This document shows, one piece after another, positions 60,886-64,000 of a stretch of 64,000 nt of DNA (positions are counted from its first letter, which is position 1; each line of letters begins with the position of its first letter). The stretch comes from G963708325 sp963708325 (GTDB taxonomy: Bacteria; Actinomycetota; Thermoleophilia; Solirubrobacterales; 70-9): contig OY970203.1 in assembly GCA_963708325.1 (NCBI GenBank), positions 1,798,001 to 1,862,000 of the forward strand. Reading direction: 5' to 3'. Under the pieces are notes generated by a model. That model was not told the origin of the DNA and searched no databases. It saw nothing but the letters and a program-made list of their open reading frames with translations. The position numbers and the translations under genes were made by a program.

Positions 60886-61537
60886 TGCCACGCCGGCCAA
60901 GGGCGGCGCCAAGGCCGGCGCGAAGGCGCCGATCCTCGGCAAGCAGGCCAAGGCCGACCTGCCGGCGGCGATCTTCGCCGAGCCCTTCCATCAGTCGCTG
61001 GTGCACGAGACGGCACGCGCCGACCTCGCCGCGCGGCGCCGCGGTACGGCTTCGACCCTGAGCAGGGGAGAGGTGGCGATGACGACGGCCAAGGCATGGC
61101 GCCAGAAGGGCACCGGGCGCGCCCGCGCCGGCGCCCTCAGCGTTCCCCACCGGACCGGCGGCGGCGTCGCCTTCGGGCCGAAGCCGCGCCGCTACGCGGT
61201 GAAGGTGAACCGCAAGGCGCGCCGGCGGGCGCTGCGCGCGGCCCTGTCGGTGCACGCCCAGCGCGACAGCGTCGCGGTGCTCGACGCCGCGACGTTCGAC
61301 AACCCGTCGACCAAGCAGGCCGCCGCCGCGCTCGACCGCTGGGGCGGCGCCCGTCCCACCCTGGTGGTGGTGGACGCCGATGAGGTCGCGGCGGCGAAGA
61401 GCTTTCGCAACCTGCCGCGGGTCAACGTGCTTGCGGCCGAGGCCGCCGGCGTCGCCGACGTGATCGGCGCCGCCTCTTTGGTCGTCTCCCAGAACGCACT
61501 CGAGCAGCTCGAGCGGCGGGCGAGCGAGGCGAGCTAG
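60878..61537 (+). CDS. rplD: Ribosomal protein L4
   Basis: L4 lines the exit tunnel. The 219-residue protein has a basic Ala/Lys-rich extension of about 25 residues, then FAEPFHQSLVHE and the tunnel loop with KAWRQKGTGRARAGALSVPHRTGGG (quoted in part). ATG 60878 starts 8 bp before the rplC stop. A 63-bp small reading frame separates it from rplW. Confidence 0.96.
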   Translation: MASATPAKGGAKAGAKAPILGKQAKADLPAAIFAEPFHQSLVHETARADLAARRRGTASTLSRGEVAMTTAKAWRQKGTGRARAGALSVPHRTGGGVAFGPKPRRYAVKVNRKARRRALRAALSVHAQRDSVAVLDAATFDNPSTKQAAAALDRWGGARPTLVVVDADEVAAAKSFRNLPRVNVLAAEAAGVADVIGAASLVVSQNALEQLERRASEAS

Positions 61538-61600
61538 ATGACTGCCCCCTCGACCACGCACGCCTGGATGACGCACGTGGCCAAGGAGGCCGTCATCTGA
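61538..61600 (+). CDS. Candidate 20-residue small protein between rplD and rplW
   Basis: An ATG directly abuts the rplD TAG (61535-61537) and opens a 20-codon frame whose TGA (61598-61600) shares its last base with the rplW ATG. The peptide begins MTAPSTTHAW and ends VAKEAVI. It fills the whole gap exactly, and AAGGAGG for rplW lies inside it. Coupled translation would carry ribosomes from rplD to rplW. No homologue is known to me, so it may be only a coupling device. Confidence 0.45.
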   Translation: MTAPSTTHAWMTHVAKEAVI

Positions 61601-61896
61601 TGGACGCGCGTCAGGTGATAGTGGAGCCCGTGATCTCCGAGAAGAGCTACGCGCTGATGGCGGAGGGCAAGTACACGTTTCGCGTCAACGATCGCGCCCA
61701 CAAGACCCAGGTCGCCCGGGCGGTGAGCGAGATCTTCGGCGTACGCGTGGCCGCCGTTCGCACCGCGAAGGTGCGTGCGAAGCCGAAGCGGCGCGGCCTG
61801 CACCGCGGTCGCACGCGGTCGTGGAAGAAGGCGGTCGTCCAGCTCGCCCCCGGCGAGCGGATCGAGATGTTCGAGGGCGCGGCGGTCGAGGGCTAA
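61600..61896 (+). CDS. rplW: Ribosomal protein L23
   Basis: L23 lies at the tunnel exit and docks trigger factor and SRP. The 98-residue protein shows [22 protein letters not shown] and [14 protein letters not shown] with a basic loop. ATG 61600 overlaps the stop of the preceding small frame. AAGGAGG lies 10 nt upstream. Confidence 0.96.
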   Translation: MDARQVIVEPVISEKSYALMAEGKYTFRVNDRAHKTQVARAVSEIFGVRVAAVRTAKVRAKPKRRGLHRGRTRSWKKAVVQLAPGERIEMFEGAAVEG

Positions 61897-61906
61897 CGAG
61901 CGGCAG

Positions 61907-62749
61907 ATGGCGAACCGAAAGACAAAGCCGACCAGCCCCGGACGCCGCTTCGCGACCTTCCCGAAGCGCGAGCCGCTGACCGCCGATCGCCCCGAGAAGG
62001 CTCTCACCGAGGGGCTGGCGGCAAGCGGTGGCCGCAACTCCGACGGCCGCATCACCAGCCGCCATCGTGGCGGCGGGGCGAAGCGGCGCTATCGGCGGAT
62101 CGACTTCAAGCGGCGAAAGGACGGCGTCCAGGCGAAGGTGGCGACGATCGAGTACGACCCGAACCGCAGCTGCTACATCGCCCTGCTGCACTACGCGGAC
62201 GGCGAGAAGCGCTACATCCTCGCGCCGCAGCAGCTCGCGGTCGGCGACGTGGTCGAGTCCGGCGACGGCGCGGACATCCGTCCCGGCAACGCCCTGCCGC
62301 TTGCCCGCGTGCCGACGGGGACAGTCGTCCACAACGTCGAGCTGCGGCCCGGCCAGGGCGGGGCGATGGGCCGCGCCGCCGGGACGGCGATTCAGGTGAT
62401 CGCCAAGGAGGGGCCGCTGGTGACGCTTCGGCTTCCCTCGACCGAGACCCGCATGGTCCGCGCCGAGTGCCGGGCGACGGTCGGCGCCCTCTCGAACCCC
62501 GAGCACCAGAACATCTCGATCGGCAAGGCCGGGCGCAACCGGCATCGCGGCAAGCGGCCGCAGACCCGCGGCGTGGCGATGAACCCGGTCGACCATCCCC
62601 ATGGCGGCGGCGAGGCCCATCACACGCCGGGCGGCCACCCGGTGACGCCCTGGGGCAAGCCGACGCTCGGCTACCGCACCCGCAAGAAGCGCAAGGCGTC
62701 CGACGCGATGATCGTGCGCGGCCGCCGGCGCGGGAAGAAGAAGAGGTAG
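61907..62749 (+). CDS. rplB: Ribosomal protein L2
   Basis: L2 is needed for subunit joining and peptidyl transfer. The 280-residue protein shows [38 protein letters not shown] and the C-terminal [16 protein letters not shown] with the conserved His. ATG 61907 is 10 bp after the rplW stop. Confidence 0.97.
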   Translation: MANRKTKPTSPGRRFATFPKREPLTADRPEKALTEGLAASGGRNSDGRITSRHRGGGAKRRYRRIDFKRRKDGVQAKVATIEYDPNRSCYIALLHYADGEKRYILAPQQLAVGDVVESGDGADIRPGNALPLARVPTGTVVHNVELRPGQGGAMGRAAGTAIQVIAKEGPLVTLRLPSTETRMVRAECRATVGALSNPEHQNISIGKAGRNRHRGKRPQTRGVAMNPVDHPHGGGEAHHTPGGHPVTPWGKPTLGYRTRKKRKASDAMIVRGRRRGKKKR

Positions 62750-62758
62750 ACGGGCGCG

Positions 62759-63031
62759 ATGGGCAGATCAACCAAGAAGGGCCCGTTCGTCGAGGAGCGC
62801 CTGATGAAGCGGATCTCCGCAATGAACGAGTCCGGAAACAAGCAGATGGTCAAGACCTGGTCGCGGACCTCGACAGTCTTCCCCGAGATGGTTGGCCACA
62901 CGATCGCCGTCCACGACGGCCGCAAGCACGTGCCCGTCTTCATCTCCGAGTCGATGGTCGGCCACAAGCTCGGGGAGTTCGCCCCGACCCGGACCTTCCG
63001 CGCCCACTCGGGCAGCGAGAGGGAGAGATAG
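62759..63031 (+). CDS. rpsS: Ribosomal protein S19
   Basis: S19 is a 30S head protein near the A-site finger. The 90-residue product shows [41 protein letters not shown] (quoted in part) and [14 protein letters not shown], all standard. It lies between rplB and rplV with 9- and 3-bp gaps. Confidence 0.97.
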   Translation: MGRSTKKGPFVEERLMKRISAMNESGNKQMVKTWSRTSTVFPEMVGHTIAVHDGRKHVPVFISESMVGHKLGEFAPTRTFRAHSGSERER

Positions 63032-63034
63032 ACG

Positions 63035-63622
63035 ATGGCGGAGAGCAAGCGAGCGGACGCGAAGAAGGGCGACGACAAGGCGAAGGCCGAGCGCAAGCCG
63101 CGCGCGCGCAAGGCCGAGCCGAGCGCCGGCGCCCGCGCGGCGACGAAGGCCGCGCCGAAGGACGCCGAGAAGCCCCGCACCCGCAGCAGGCGCCGGCCCG
63201 CCGCCAAGAAGGAGGAGCCCAAGGCGGCGGCCAAGCCCGCGACCCGGCGGCGCGAGAAGCCCGAGAAGCCCGCCTCGGCCCCGGTGGTTCGCGCCCGCGC
63301 CCGCTACCTGCGCGTTGCGCCGCGCAAGGCGCGCCTGGTGGCCGACCAGATCCGCGGCCTCGGGATCGACGAGGCCCGAGCCCTGCTCGACTTCTCGCCG
63401 CGGTCGGCGGCCCGCGACCTGCGCAAGCTGCTCGACTCGGCGGCGGCCAACGCCGAGAACAACCACGACCTGGTCGCCGACGACCTGAGGATCGCCGACG
63501 TGCGCGTCGACGAGGGCCCCACCCTGCGCCGCTACCGGGCCCGCGCGCTCGGCCGCGCCACGCGGATCGACAAGCGCACCAGCCACGTCTCTGTGTCTCT
63601 AACTCCCGGCGAGGAGGGCTGA
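63035..63622 (+). CDS. rplV: Ribosomal protein L22 with long basic N-terminal extension
   Basis: L22 lines the exit tunnel. The conserved domain spans about residues 87-195: [22 protein letters not shown] (quoted in part), [20 protein letters not shown] and [13 protein letters not shown]. The first 85 residues are an Ala/Lys/Arg/Pro-rich extension absent from most L22 proteins and probably disordered on the ribosome surface. Its TGA overlaps the rpsC ATG by one base. Confidence 0.95.
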   Translation: MAESKRADAKKGDDKAKAERKPRARKAEPSAGARAATKAAPKDAEKPRTRSRRRPAAKKEEPKAAAKPATRRREKPEKPASAPVVRARARYLRVAPRKARLVADQIRGLGIDEARALLDFSPRSAARDLRKLLDSAAANAENNHDLVADDLRIADVRVDEGPTLRRYRARALGRATRIDKRTSHVSVSLTPGEEG

Positions 63623-64000
63623 TGGGCCAGAAGATCCATCCGGAGGGATTTCGCGTCGGCTACATCCACGACTGGAAGTCGACCTGGTTCACCGAGCGCG
63701 ACTTCGCGGACTACCTGCTCGAGGACATCGACATCCGCGGCCACATCGAGCGCAAGCTCGCCCATGCGGGCCTTTCGGACATAACGATCCGCAAGGGCTC
63801 CAACGAGGTCGTCGTCGACATCCACACGGCGCGCCCCGGGATCGTGATCGGCAAGTCGGGGTCCGAGGTGGATGCGCTGCGGCGCGAGCTGCACAAGCTC
63901 ACCGGCAAGGCCGTCAAGGTGAACATCCGCGAGATCAAGCGGCCGGAGCTGGACGCGAAGCTCGTGGCCCAGTCGATCGCCGAGCAGCTGCAGAACCGCG
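63622..64000 (+). CDS. rpsC: Ribosomal protein S3 (5' part, cut by window end)
   Basis: The first 126 residues are visible: [20 protein letters not shown], then the KH domain with [21 protein letters not shown]3 shapes the mRNA entry channel. The gene runs past the window edge. ATG 63622 overlaps the rplV stop. Confidence 0.96.
   Translation, partial: MGQKIHPEGFRVGYIHDWKSTWFTERDFADYLLEDIDIRGHIERKLAHAGLSDITIRKGSNEVVVDIHTARPGIVIGKSGSEVDALRRELHKLTGKAVKVNIREIKRPELDAKLVAQSIAEQLQNR

Overview
The window is a very GC-rich (about 70 percent) actinobacterial chromosome segment. It most resembles Thermoleophilia (Solirubrobacterales-like); that placement is inferred from composition, gene order and gene types, not from a tree. 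No phage, transposase, CRISPR array or rRNA operon is visible. Three tRNAs are present: Thr-CGT, Tyr-GTA and Thr-GGT.

Left third (1-22,066). A DoxX-Rieske fusion is followed by a lipid cluster (TetR regulator, SCP2 protein, acyl-CoA dehydrogenase, alpha/beta hydrolase) with two palindromes between the regulator and its divergent targets. Next come a decayed YbaK-type gene, an antiporter, and the nrdR-nrdJ operon (B12-dependent ribonucleotide reductase) behind two NrdR-box-like sites 31 bp apart. Then hemolysin III, a precorrin-2 dehydrogenase-like protein, an O-antigen-ligase-like protein and a sulfotransferase. A topA-tmk-holB block follows in which topA is of archaeal type. A histidine kinase/response regulator pair closes the section.

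Middle (22,066-37,611). This part holds a YHS-tailed metal permease behind a CsoR-like operator, a TMEM175-like remnant, thioesterase, cyclophilin, three membrane proteins (two DUF1622-like), family 5 uracil-DNA glycosylase, pgsA, an archaeal MptA-type GTP cyclohydrolase and the primary sigma factor. A PD-(D/E)XK endonuclease reading frame then runs in frame through tRNA-Tyr into an AbrB-like protein. A phosphotriesterase homologue, a methyltransferase, a second acyl-CoA dehydrogenase and a secreted beta-helix/RTX protein follow.

Right part (37,662-64,000). This is the information-processing core: rpmG-secE-nusG-rplK-rplA, an L10 leader with rplJ-rplL, then rpoB-rpoC. A short accessory stretch (GHL15 glycosidase, ACT protein, peptide deformylase, HAD protein) precedes rpsL-rpsG. 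The str operon is then interrupted by two related membrane genes on the opposite strand. It resumes with fusA-tuf and the S10 operon (rpsJ-rplC-rplD-rplW-rplB-rpsS-rplV-rpsC, cut by the window edge).

Two recurring traits help set gene starts. At least a dozen genes have a TANNNT hexamer 6-7 nt before the start codon and mostly no Shine-Dalgarno, suggesting leaderless transcripts. Several core genes (rpmG, rplJ, rpoB, rpoC, rpsL, probably rpoD) start with TTG, and peptide deformylase appears to start with CTG.
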